Shown here: positions 15,254 through 27,200 of the stretch, piece by piece
How the letters are laid out: the number at the start of each line of letters is the position of its first letter
How positions within the stretch are numbered: the first letter of the stretch is position 1
The notes under the pieces: generated by a model
Databases searched by the model: none
Seen by the model: only the letters and a program-made list of their open reading frames with translations
Told to the model about the DNA's origin: nothing
Source of the DNA: Flavobacterium franklandianum
Lineage (GTDB): Bacteria > Bacteroidota > Bacteroidia > Flavobacteriales > Flavobacteriaceae
Assembly (NCBI RefSeq): GCF_007097365.1
Contig: NZ_VJZR01000004.1
Span: 248,001 to 312,000 of the forward strand
Length of the DNA: 64,000 nt
Reading direction: 5' to 3'
Translations under genes and position numbers: made by a program

Positions 15254-17077
15254 ATGCTTCAAATACAAAAAACGAATTGCCTAATTTTTATAATTTTTTG
15301 CTTTCAACTGTCTTTTTCTCAAGAAAAAGTTGCCCAAAAAGATAGTTTAGAAGTATACAAGAACATACAAAACTATTCAAAAAAACACAAATTCACTAAG
15401 TTTGTGCACAAGTTGGTTTTTAAACCCATCAATCCCAAACAAATACTTAGAAAAAAAGTTGTTAGGCAAAATTATCAAGCCTTTGAGGGTAAGATTATTC
15501 GAAATATCAATATTATAACACTGGACCCTTTTGGTTATTCCGAGATTGATTCAACCAAAAAACCTCGAAATTGGGTCGAAAAAAACGGAAATTCCATTCA
15601 CATAAAAACCAAAAAATTAGCCATACAAAATGTATTGCTTATTCGAGAAAACAAACCTTTTGATTCCTTATTAGTAAAAGAATCGGTTCGTTTGATAAGA
15701 ACACAAAGTTATATTAACAGAGTTGTCATTACACCCCAATTAATTACTAAAAATGGAGATTCAGTTGATATTTATATTCGAGTTTTAGATACTTGGAGTT
15801 TTCTTCCAAAGGCTTCGTTCTCGAATTCAAAGGGGAAAATTCAATTGAATGAGCGAAATTTTTTTGGTTTAGGTCATACACTAAACAGTCAATATCAAAA
15901 AAGATATGATGATGGTAATAATGCCTCTAATCTAGAATATATTATCCCAAATATCAAAAACACCTTCATTAAAACGGCAGTACTTTATAATAAGGATTTG
16001 GATGATAATTATGGAAAATCCATAACCATCGATCGTCCTTTTTATTCGCCTTTTGCAAAGTGGGCTGGAGGAATAAATTTGAATCAACAATTTAGAAGTG
16101 ATACTCTCACAGACTCTAATTTAGTGTATGCCAAGCAACGTTTCAAATACAATTCGCAGGAATTTTGGGGTGGTTATGCTTTTAGAATTTCTAAAGATAG
16201 TACCGAAAATAGTAGGATTACAAACTTAATTGTCTCGGGCAGGTTTTTTAATGTCAACTATATAGAAAGCCCAACTATCGCCTATGATCCCATCGATTTT
16301 TATTCGTCAGAACAATTTTTTCTTTCCGGAATTGGGATTTCAACTAGGAAATACGTTGAAGATAGGTATGTTTTTAAGAACGGAATTATCGAGGATGTTC
16401 CCATTGGAAAAATATATGGAATAACAGCGGGGTATCAATCTAAAAATAATAATCAACGTTTTTATTTGGGTGGACAAGCATCTTTTGGAAATTATTTTAA
16501 ATGGGGATTTTTAAGTCTCAACTTTGAACTGGGAACATTCTTTAACAAATTGGTTACCAATCAGACAGCATTTTCTTTCCAGGCCAATTATTTTACCAAT
16601 TTGATTGATATTGGAAAATGGAAAGTACGACAGTTCATTAAACCACAATTGACTATTGGGATTAACAGACAGAATTCTATTGGAGACCAACTCACCATCA
16701 ACGAAAATAATGGTATTAAAGGTTTCAAAAGTGCTATTTATGGCAATCAAAAAATGATATTGACTTTTCAAACGCAAACTTATTCCCCTTGGAAAGTTTT
16801 TGGTTTTCGATTAAATCCATATTTTAATTACACCATCGCCATGCTTGGAAATGAAAAAACTAGCTTGCGAGATAATCAAGTTTTTTCAAAAATTGGTATT
16901 GGATTCCAAATCACAAATGATTATTTGGTGTTTCGTACTTTCCAGATTTCGCTAGCATATTATCCTACAATTCCAAGCAATGGCAATAATGTTTTAAAAA
17001 CAAATTCTTTTGAAACTTCTGATTTTGGGTTTCAAGATTTTGGATTAGACAAACCAAGAACCGTGATTTATAAATAA
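15254..17077 (+). CDS. outer-membrane barrel protein with POTRA-like N-terminus
   Basis: A 607-residue protein with a signal peptide (LIFIIFCFQLSFSQ) and a soluble region up to about residue 180 containing at least one POTRA-like unit (GKIIRNINIITLDPFGY near residue 78, then IQNVLLIRENKPFDSLLVKE and VDIYIRVLDTWSF). The rest alternates aromatic and polar residues as in a transmembrane barrel (GHTLNSQYQKRYDDG, IKTAVLYNKDLDDNYG) and ends close to an aromatic strand. This resembles Omp85/BamA-like barrels in outline, but the classical BamA motifs are not evident, so the role in assembly or transport is uncertain. It is monocistronic here. Confidence 0.65.
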   Translation: MLQIQKTNCLIFIIFCFQLSFSQEKVAQKDSLEVYKNIQNYSKKHKFTKFVHKLVFKPINPKQILRKKVVRQNYQAFEGKIIRNINIITLDPFGYSEIDSTKKPRNWVEKNGNSIHIKTKKLAIQNVLLIRENKPFDSLLVKESVRLIRTQSYINRVVITPQLITKNGDSVDIYIRVLDTWSFLPKASFSNSKGKIQLNERNFFGLGHTLNSQYQKRYDDGNNASNLEYIIPNIKNTFIKTAVLYNKDLDDNYGKSITIDRPFYSPFAKWAGGINLNQQFRSDTLTDSNLVYAKQRFKYNSQEFWGGYAFRISKDSTENSRITNLIVSGRFFNVNYIESPTIAYDPIDFYSSEQFFLSGIGISTRKYVEDRYVFKNGIIEDVPIGKIYGITAGYQSKNNNQRFYLGGQASFGNYFKWGFLSLNFELGTFFNKLVTNQTAFSFQANYFTNLIDIGKWKVRQFIKPQLTIGINRQNSIGDQLTINENNGIKGFKSAIYGNQKMILTFQTQTYSPWKVFGFRLNPYFNYTIAMLGNEKTSLRDNQVFSKIGIGFQITNDYLVFRTFQISLAYYPTIPSNGNNVLKTNSFETSDFGFQDFGLDKPRTVIYK

Positions 17078-17200
17078 GGTTTTACAATTTTAGAAATTGA
17101 AATTATTTAACAGATTTATAAAATGAGCATCTATCAATCCTAAATTTTTTGTCAAGTCAAGCAAAAATGTATATCAATAATCAATTAGAATTGAATCTGG

Positions 17201-18226
17201 TTAATAATTCCTTCCCCAAGGATGTTTCACCAAATAATTATTACAGCTTTCGCATTCGCGACCTATTTGCCAAGTAAGCGAAATTTCGTGAACACCTTGG
17301 GTATTGCCCATTTTTGAAGTATTGATGTCATAGGAATAACCAAAAACAAAGCGATCCAACTGGATGGATCCAAAAAGATTGAGGGAAGTTAATAAATGAC
17401 TATTGTTGCTTTTTTCTTCCGGATTAGTCGCTGCGAGGATTCCAACGATAAAAGGTTTTAACTCTAAAGCGGTGCCAAAATCCAAGCGATTGTATTGAGC
17501 TTGACGGATATAATTGGCTGTCACTAACACATTGGTTTCCTCTGGAAAAAAGGACATTGGACTGTCATCCAAGCTCAAGGAATAGCCGCTGTGAACACTT
17601 AAAAATAATTCCAACGGAACGGCTGCATAATCCGTAAAGGCAATATTGGGTTTGTTCAGGTGTTTCAAAGAAGCACCAAACCAAGCTTTGTCACTGTATA
17701 ATAATATACCCGATGAAAAGTCAAAAAAACCAATTTTGTCGTTAGCGTTCAAAACTCCCGGATCGGTAGTTTCGCCATTAATTGAGCCGTCATTGGGATT
17801 AATTTGATCTTCCAATAAAAGATTGCTAAAGTTGAAATTTTTGTGTCCATAACCCGCTTCTATGCCCAATCGGAATCGCCATTCATCATTCAAATTGACA
17901 TTATACGAATACACGCCGTTGATTTGAGTGTAGTTGTATTTGGTAAAAACTTCTCTTTGATTTAAAATCGTTAAACCCAAACCCATTTCTCTTTCACGAC
18001 CAATGGGACTATTGACAAAAGCATATTCGGTGTCAATTCTTCTATTTTCATTAGGCCATTGTGATCGGTGGATTAGCCCTGTGTATCCTGTGACCAAAGT
18101 TCCCGTAAAGGCAGGATTTAAAGATTCAGGAACCAAAAAATATTGCGTAAATATGGGGTCTTGCGCTTTAACCTCAGCAATTGATAAGGTGGTTAATAGT
18201 ATGTATAAAACAAGTTTTAGTTTCAT
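17201..18226 (-). CDS. PorP/SprF-family type IX secretion partner
   Basis: A 341-residue outer-membrane beta-barrel protein of the PorP/SprF family, whose members pair with individual type B substrates of the type IX secretion system and help their delivery to the surface. The signal peptide ends near residue 21 (AEVKAQ). The family N-terminus DPIFTQYFLVPESLNPAFTG follows, then GLIHRSQWPN and repeated barrel strands. It lies 11 bases downstream of the 3017-residue adhesin on the same strand, matching the sprB-sprF arrangement of Flavobacterium johnsoniae. Confidence 0.95.
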   Translation of the reverse strand: MKLKLVLYILLTTLSIAEVKAQDPIFTQYFLVPESLNPAFTGTLVTGYTGLIHRSQWPNENRRIDTEYAFVNSPIGREREMGLGLTILNQREVFTKYNYTQINGVYSYNVNLNDEWRFRLGIEAGYGHKNFNFSNLLLEDQINPNDGSINGETTDPGVLNANDKIGFFDFSSGILLYSDKAWFGASLKHLNKPNIAFTDYAAVPLELFLSVHSGYSLSLDDSPMSFFPEETNVLVTANYIRQAQYNRLDFGTALELKPFIVGILAATNPEEKSNNSHLLTSLNLFGSIQLDRFVFGYSYDINTSKMGNTQGVHEISLTWQIGRECESCNNYLVKHPWGRNY

Positions 18227-18237
18227 TATTTAGTTTC

Positions 18238-21200
18238 TTATTTTATTAATACAAAAGGGTGATTGTCATTGACAACAGTGCCATAAAAGGTTTCTCCGCT
18301 CACTTTACAATAGTAATTACCATTTTCAGCATTGATGTCTTTTATTTTCCCGTCCCAACCTCGCAAAACATCTCCTGATTCGGAATAAATCATCGAACCC
18401 CAAGTATCGTAAATGTCCATTCTGACGTTTTTCAAAGCCTTGGTTACCGGTCTAAAAGTATCATTCAGGGTATCATTGTTGGGAGTGAAAGCATTGGGAA
18501 CGACCAATACATAGCCTTTTCCAACAATTAGAGTAATTTTTTGAATATAAACGCATCCAAAAGGATAAGTGACCGTTTGTGTCACTACATAGTCTTTTGG
18601 ATTCACAAAAGTATGCATCGGATTGAGTTCTGTAGAAAAAGTTCCATCACCAAAATCCCAAACCACACCGATGTAATCGCCAGTTGCCGTATTGGTAAAC
18701 TGTATGGGATCATTGATGGAATAAGTACCATAGGTCGAATAGGCATAAGAACTAACAGTAAAAGAAGGAGATCCAAGCGTTGGAATTGCAACAGTAAAAG
18801 TATAATTCGATTTACATCCAATGGCATCGGTAGCAGTCAGAATCACCGTTCCGTTTTGGGTAGTATTCATCATTTCATTATTGGCACCGCTAACCGTTCC
18901 GCTGGACCAAACCAATTGATAAGGCGGAACTCCACCCGAAACTTGAGCTACAAAAGTTTGTTTTACGGATTTAGTATCACAGTCAAAATCTGTTTTGGTA
19001 ACCACTCCAGTCACAATAGGTGGTGGACGATTGATGCTGTATTGCGCTTGTTTGGAACAACCGTTGACATCGGTTACAGTAACCAAATAATTTCCTGCGG
19101 GAATGTTGACTAAATCCTCGGTTGTTGCTCCGTTTGACCAAGCATAAGTAAAAGGAGCAGAACCACCAGAAACGAGGAGATTGATGGCTCCGGTATTGGC
19201 ATTATTACAGTCCAAAGCATTAGTCAAATTGGCTGAAAGTACTAATTGTTGCGGTTCGAGAATGATAAAAGTTCGGGTAATTGTACAAGGCTTGCTATCA
19301 ACAATGGTTACAGTGTAAGAACCTGGTTTTAGATTATTTCGAGTCGTTCCTGTTACAGCTCCATCACTCCAAGTCAAGGTTACAGGTGCAATTCCTCCAA
19401 CAAAATTGAGCGTTATACTGCCATTATTCGCTCCAAAACAACTGATGTTTTTTACCACTGGATTAACAGTAAAAATGGGAGCTTCGGGAATGTTGACGGT
19501 TACTGTTTTGGTACAATTCAAGGCATCGGTAACGGTAATGGTGTAGTCACCAGCCGAAAGATTGCTTTGAGAAGTGCCAGTTCCCAAATTGCTCCAAGTA
19601 ATTTGATAAGGCGAAACACCACCAGTAACTACAAGGTTTATGGATGCATTATTGTCGCCATAACAAACAATAGGAGTCGTGGTTGCAGTTATTTTTATTT
19701 CTGAATTTTGTGTTAGGATTACAGACAAGTTTTTGACACAACCCAAATTATCAGTAACGATTAAAGTATAAGTTCCGGCAAAAAGATTCGTTAAGTTTTG
19801 ATTGGAACTAGTGAAACCATTTGCCCCTGTCCAAGCAAAAGTATAAGGAGCAGTTCCTCCAACAACATTTACGTTTATCATTCCCGTTGAATCTCCAAAA
19901 CAAAAAATGTTGGTTTTACTTCCCAAAGTTACCGCCAAAATAGGAGGCTCGGTTATGGTAAAAGTCGCCGTTTTGGGACCACAATTATTGGCGTCAGAAA
20001 CAGAAACTACATAAGTTCCGGGACTTAAATTAGATAAATCTTCGGTGGTGGCATACGGAATTCCATTTTTTGTCCAAGCGATTTTATAATTTAAAGTGCC
20101 GCCAGCTACTGTGATTTTAATTTCGCCATTGGCAGCATTAAAACACGAAATATCTTTTTCTAAATCGGTGGTGATGATAATTTCGGCGGGTTGTGTGATG
20201 GTTACTGTTTGAACTTTGGTACAATTATTAGAATCGGTTACCGTCAAATGATACGTTCCTGTAATCAATCCTGTTAATGATGGCGTGGTTTGTACTGGTA
20301 TTGTATCCCAAGAATAATTCAAAGTTCCCGCTCCACCACTGGCTAAAATAGTTACAGCTCCGGTGCTATTTCCAAAACAATCTACATTGGTTTGAGAAGC
20401 TATTGAAGTGACAATTCCATTGGGTTCTGTTATGGTGGCTTGGGTTGTGGTAGAACAACCTTTGGCATCTGTAATAGTAACAGTATAAGTTCCTGTGGGT
20501 AAATTTACGGCAACATCCGAAGTTTGAACAGGTGTTGTGTTCCAAGAATAAGTATAAGGAAATGTTCCTCCATTTGCAGTGACTGTTGCCGAACCAGTAC
20601 TGTTTCCAGAACAAAAAACATTCGTTTGCGCCGTAATGCTTGCCGTCATCCCAATAGGTTCGGTGATAGTAACAGCTGTCGAGGTGCTACAACCATTTAG
20701 ATCAGAAATCAAAACACTATAATTACCCGCTTTTAATCCTGTGGCTGTTGCCGATGTTTGAACCGGAACCGTATTCCAAGAATAGGAGTAAGGCGCTGTT
20801 CCTCCGATTACTGTTACAGTGGCACTTCCGTTATTTCCGCCAAAACAACTCACATTTGTCGAATTGGAAATGGTCGAGCTCAATCCTCCTGAAGGTTGCG
20901 TAATAATTACTTGTTGCACTTTGGAACACCCATTCGCATCGGTTACGGTTAAAGTAAAAGTACCGGCTACTAATCCAGTAGCAGTGGCTGTTGTTTGAAC
21001 AGGAACGGTATCCCAAGAATAGCTTAAAATTCCTGTGCCTCCACTAACAAAAACTGTAGCCGAACCCGTATTATTTCCAAAACACAATACATTCGTTTGA
21101 GAAGCAATTGATGTCACAATCGCGTTTGGTTCCGTAATTATAGCTTGTTTTTGTATCGAACAAGTATTGGCATCGGTAATGGTGACAGTATAAGTTCCTG

Positions 21201-24200
21201 CTTTCAATCCTGTGGCTGTGGCCGTGGTTTGAACGGGAATGGTATTCCAAGAATAGGTTAAAGTTCCAATTCCACCAGTTGCTGTTACCGTTGCCGATCC
21301 CGTTGCATCACCAGCACAACTCACATTCGTTTGAGATGATATAGTTGCCGTTATGCCACTTGGCTGTGTAATAATTATTCCAAGTAGCGTCTTAACACTC
21401 CCATTGGCATCCGTAACTTTGATGTCATAAGTGCCTGCTGCTAAGGCTGTAAAAGTATGATTTGTAGCAGCTGAATCAGTCATAGTACTTATCATTCCTC
21501 CTCCTTGCAAGGTCAGTACATAATCATAAGGACCAACAGATTGCTGGGTAATATCCACTTTAATAACTCCAGTCGAATAACCAAAACATTTAATATCACT
21601 GTGTGCTACCAAATCCTCTTGGATAATCAACGGTAAAGGCGAAGTCAAAGTAAAATCTAATACTATTGGACTACAAAGTCCATCATTGATAGTGAGCGAA
21701 TAATTTCCGGCAGGAACATTTGCAATACCTTGGCTCGTAGCCGAAAAACTATTCGGTCCTGACCACAAATAATTGTAAATACCCGATCCGCCTGTTACTG
21801 TAACATTAATGGAACCATCATTGGCTCCAACAGAACTCACATTAAAACCACTATAATTCGATAAAATACTGGAAGTTATAATGGCTGGATTCACCGTTAT
21901 TTTATAATCGAAAGGCTGACCCGTACACGAAACACCATTATTATCGAAAGTAGCAGTCGCAGTATAAATTATTGTAAGTGGGCTAGTGGTAGTATTGGTT
22001 AATGTTTGCGCTAAAATGGTGTCCGTTCCCGAAGCAGCTGCACCCGTAATTCCCGAAGGAATAGTTGCTATCCATTTGAAAGTAACATTTCCAGTAGTTA
22101 GACTTGATAATGAAATTGGCAAACTGTTGCTACCAGAACATAGTGTTTGATTGGCTCCCGAAAAAACAACTTTTGGTGATGGATTGACAGTAACAACGAC
22201 GGTAAATGTATTTCCTGTACAACTTCCTGATTTAGGGGTAACGGTATAGGTGGCACTTTGAACCGAATCGGTTGGATTAGTTAGTGTTCCTTTAATTGTA
22301 GTTTGGTTTGTTAATGCTGCACCACCCAAAACTCCTCCTGTAACCACTGGAATTCCCCAAGAATAAGTGGTTCCTGTCGGGACGATATTTCCACCTCCGT
22401 CCAAAGGAATTATCGAAAAAGAGGTGTTGGAACAAATAGTTTGCAACTGGGCAGTGGTAATTGATGGAACTGGATTAACCGTTATCGTATAAGGATATGT
22501 AATTCCTTGACAGCTAACGCCACTATTCGATTCGGCTGTTGCCAAATAGGTAACCACGATGGGAAGATTGGTCGTATTGATTAATGTTTGAACTGGAATT
22601 GTATTGGTGCCACTCGCAATAACTCCTGAAATTCCTGCTGTTTGCACTGCTGTCCAAGCAAAAGTTGCTCCTGTAGCTGTACTACTTAAAGTAACTAAAT
22701 TAGAGGATGAACCGGAACATAAAGTTTGATTTGTTGGTGTAAAGCTGACAGATGGTGATGGGTTTATCGTGATGGTAAGCGTTTTTGATAATCCTGAGCA
22801 ACCATTCAAATTTGGAGTTACTGTGATAGTGGCAACAATAGGACTGTTTCCATTATTGATAGCTGTAAATGCTGGAATATCGCCTACACCATTGGCTCCT
22901 AATCCAATGGTCGAATTAGTGTTAGTCCAGTTATAAATTGTATTTGGAATTGCTCCCGAAAATACAATAGCGCTAGTAGATTGTCCGTTGCAAACCGTTT
23001 GATTCGAAAGGACATCCACTGTTGGTGATGGATTAACGGTGATCGTAAAATTTGTGGGTGTTCCAATACAACCATTTGCTTTTGGCGTAACGGTTATGTT
23101 CGCTATTATTGGCGATGTTCCAATATTGGTTGTAGTAAAACTGGGTATGTTTCCACTTCCTGTTGCTGCTAGACCTATTGAAGTAGTATCATTTGTCCAA
23201 TCAAAAGTAGTTCCGGTAACGCTTCCGGTAAATGTTATAATACTACTCGCAACACCATTGCATCTGACGAGATTAGATATCGTGTTTATCGTTGGTTTTG
23301 GATTGACGGTGATGGTAAATGTTTTGGATGAACCGGGACAACTATTAGCCGATGGTGTTACAGTAATTGTAGCAATCACGGGTGTCGTTCCTGAATTTAT
23401 AGCAGTAAAGCTTGGAATTGAATTGGCTCCAGAAGCTGCAACTCCTATGCTTGTAATACTAGACGACCAAGTATAAGTGGTGCCCAAAATAGATCCAGTA
23501 AAATCGATTTGTGAACTTGTTTCTCCAGCACAAAGAACAACGTTTGTAGTTGCATTGACATCGGGTTTTGGATTTACCGATACAACCACATCAAATGGCG
23601 AACCAGAACAACCATTGAATGATGGGGTAACAGTGTAAGTTGCTGTTTGAACAACATTGGTTGGATTGGTCAAAGTGCCAGATATAGTGGTTTGATCTAA
23701 ACCTGTATTTCCATTGGTCAAACCTCCCGTTACTGTAGGATTACTCCAAGAATAAGTAGTTCCTGTAGGGATCAAATTTCCAGAACCATTCGTTGGTGTA
23801 ACTGTAAATAAGACACCACTACAACTAGTTGCAGTCATATTTGCGGCAATAAATGGTTTCGGTTTTACGGTTATGGTATAAGGAAATACTGCTCCTGAAC
23901 AAGTAGTACCACTGGCCAATGTTGCCGTAGCATTGTAGGTTACAACGATGTTGGAATTGGTGCTATTTGTTAAAGTTTGGGCAGGGATTGTATTATTATT
24001 TCCACTTGTTACAACTCCAGATATTCCAGCGGGCTGAACGGCTGTCCAATTAAAAGTAGCTCCCGCAACACTGCTTAAGGTAACTACAGTCGAAGTATCT
24101 CCAGAACAAATGGTTTGATTAATAGGTGAAAAGCTTACTACTGGAGTTGGGTTTACAGTAATCATAAAAGTTTGGGTTGCTCCTGGACATCCATTGGCTG

Positions 24201-27200
24201 TTGGAGTGACACTTATTGTTGCCGTAATCGGTGCTGTAGTTGTGTTTTTTGGTGTAAATGCTGGTATATTCCCCGTTCCGTTAAGGGCTAAACCAATAGC
24301 AGAATTTGAATTTGTCCACAAATAAGTAGTTCCCACAACTGTATTACTGAAGATAATGGGAGTTGTTATCACTTCATTACAATAATCTTTATTGGTCACT
24401 ACCACAGCACTTGGCGTAGGATTGACAGTGATAGAAAATGTTTTTGGAACTCCATTGCAGCCCAATGCATTTGATGGGGTAACCGTTACGGTAGCCACAA
24501 CAGGAGAATTCCCAGTATTTATTGCTGTAAAAATTGGGATATTACCTGTTCCGCTTGCAGCCAATCCAATGGAAGGATTGTCGTTGTTCCACGAAAAAGT
24601 AGTTCCTGCAGTTGCACTTGCAAAAGCTATCCCATTTTGTATAGCATTATGGCATAACGATAAGTTACTTACAGCATTTACAGTTGCTTCTGGATTTACG
24701 GTAATAGTAAATGTTTTTGGAGTTCCAGAACAACCATTTAGAGAAGGTATTACTTCTATAGTTGCTGTTAAAATAGTAGTTCCTGTATTTGTAAGTGTAA
24801 ATGGATTAATGTTGCCAGAACCTGTGGCAGGAAGCCCGATACTTATATTTGAATTTTTCCAACTAAAAATTGTACCAGATTCAGACCCTACAAAAGTTAT
24901 GAGATTAGACAACTGACCTTTACATTTTTGTTGACTCAGGACATCATTTACCTGTGGTGTGGGTTTGATTATAAACGAACCATTTACAGTAGTAGGGCCA
25001 CATTCATTGGTAACTTTTAATGAATAAGAGATAGTTCCAGAGGCACTATAACTTACGGATGGATTGATAGCTGTTGATGTTGGTGGTGTTCCACCAGGGA
25101 AACTCCATTCATAAGTCAGAGGCGATTGTGTTCCGCAATTTGTAACAACTGCCGTTGGACTAATGGTGGTACTGGGCAAAATTTGACAAAGAGATGCAAT
25201 CGGATTTAGGGTTACCGTTGGCGGTTTCTTTATCGTAACGATTTGCGAAGAGGGGAAACTTCCACAAGAATTAGTTGCCGTAAGTGTAATGGTGTAAGTT
25301 CCGGGTTCTGTAAAATTATACGATGCGTTTGTTGTGGTTTGATTTGGAATTGTTGCAATACTTGTTCCGCAATAAGCAGGAACATAGGTAACATTCCAAA
25401 CATAAGTGGGTGGAGAACAAGAATTGGTCGTAACAGTGGTATTCGTTGCGGTAATAGCTTGCGGTGAGCAACCAGAGCTGTTGTTCAAGGTGAAATTTGG
25501 AACTAGTGGGGCTTCTATGCAGATTTGTTGATTTTTTGGTGATGAAATACTACAACTCCCTCCTGTATTAGCTGTCATTGTAACTGTGTAGATACCTGGT
25601 CCAGAAAAGATATGATTAACATTTGGAGTAGTTGTTACAAATCCAGAATTAATGGTGTTTGAAGCTCCACTTGCCGGGTCTCCAAAGTCCCAAGTAAATT
25701 TCGTATCTCTAGCGCAATTAGCAGAATAGCCTAAAATAGAAGTATTGGTAAATAAAACATTTGTTGTACTACAGGCTGATGAAGGAGCTGTGAAATTTGG
25801 TTTTGCAGTAGATATTGTATTCCCTCCATCAACTGTGCCTTCAGTAGAATCGCAAGCATTTGATACCGTCAACTTTATGATGAAATTTTTATTTGGGCAA
25901 CTGTTTGTTTTATAAGAATAAGGTACTGGATAATTTTCGGAAGATATAGGGTTTAAAGGTTTATAATATGTAGTTTTTATCATATCGTCCTGATTCAAAT
26001 TTAATATAGCAGAACCATCTCCATAATCTATAGCATAAGTTGTTCCTGGAGAGTTTAAAGCCCAATTTCCAATAGTATATTGAATAGTAGGACTAGGAAT
26101 ACACATATCTTTAGATCCGCCTGGGTTAAGAATCCCTCCAGATGGATTTGATACGTTTTTTACAATATATGTTTTAGAATTACTACATCCATTACCTGAA
26201 GCACTAATTACCATATTATATACACCTAATTGTGGATAAGTATGTGATTTGGGAAAACTAACATTATTTTCGGTTGAGCCATCTCCCCAGTTTATAGAAT
26301 AAGAAGTAATACACGGTGTAACAGAAAGATTGCCAACAGTTATTGTATAAGAAGTATTTGAAATTGATGCTGTAGCACAATTATTAAATTGAGTTGATGG
26401 TGTAGCACTAGGATTTGTATCTTGAAAATTAATATCAGGTTTTTGATTGACTGTTAGTGTATGACTCACCTGAGAAGAAGTACAACCATTAGAATCTGTA
26501 ACAGTCAATTTTACTGTAATACTGCCAGTTCCACATCCCAAAGAGGTTAGTGAATGGATTGGATTCGCAATTGTTGAAGTTGTTCCATCTCCAAAATCCC
26601 AAGCATAAGTATAAGGAGCTGTACCTATTGTGATATTTGATGTAAATTGAATTGGGCTTCCTGAACAGGTAGAAGCGGTTGCATTTGTTGAAAAATCAAT
26701 AATAGGAAGTGGGTTGACTTTAAATAGGATTGTTTTTTCACATCCGTTACTATCTTTATAGGTAATATTGGATGTGCCTTCGGTAATCCCTTTTACTAAT
26801 CCTGTGTTGTCAACAGTTGCAACAGAGGTATTTGAAGAAACCCACGAATTTGCCGTTCCAGAGCCATTCAAGTTTGAAGTTGAACCAATACAAGTATTTA
26901 AACTTCCTGTGATTGTTGGCAAAGAATTTACCGTAACCGTTGCACTACCAGTTTGGGTTTGCGTTCCTGATGAATCTGTAACACTTACTAATGTATAAAC
27001 ATAAACTCCAGCAGTAGTTGTTGGTACATTAACTTTAGCAATATCACCTGTCGAAACAATATTAATATTTGCACCCGTTCCTATTTTATAAACAAAAGTA
27101 TATGGAGCAGTTCCTCCCGAACCTGAAAAAGTGATTTGTGGAGCCGTTGCATTTTGGCATACTGTCGCTGTCCCAGAAATAGTAGCCGTTGGTAATAGCA

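Noticed and set aside
18541-27000. Several long open frames on the plus strand opposite the giant adhesin (for example 18541-19113, 23039-23476, 24392-24916)
   Set aside because: They mirror the repeat structure of the adhesin on the other strand, have no start context, and their hydrophobic Val/Ile-rich text is what antisense of Thr/Asn-rich repeats gives.
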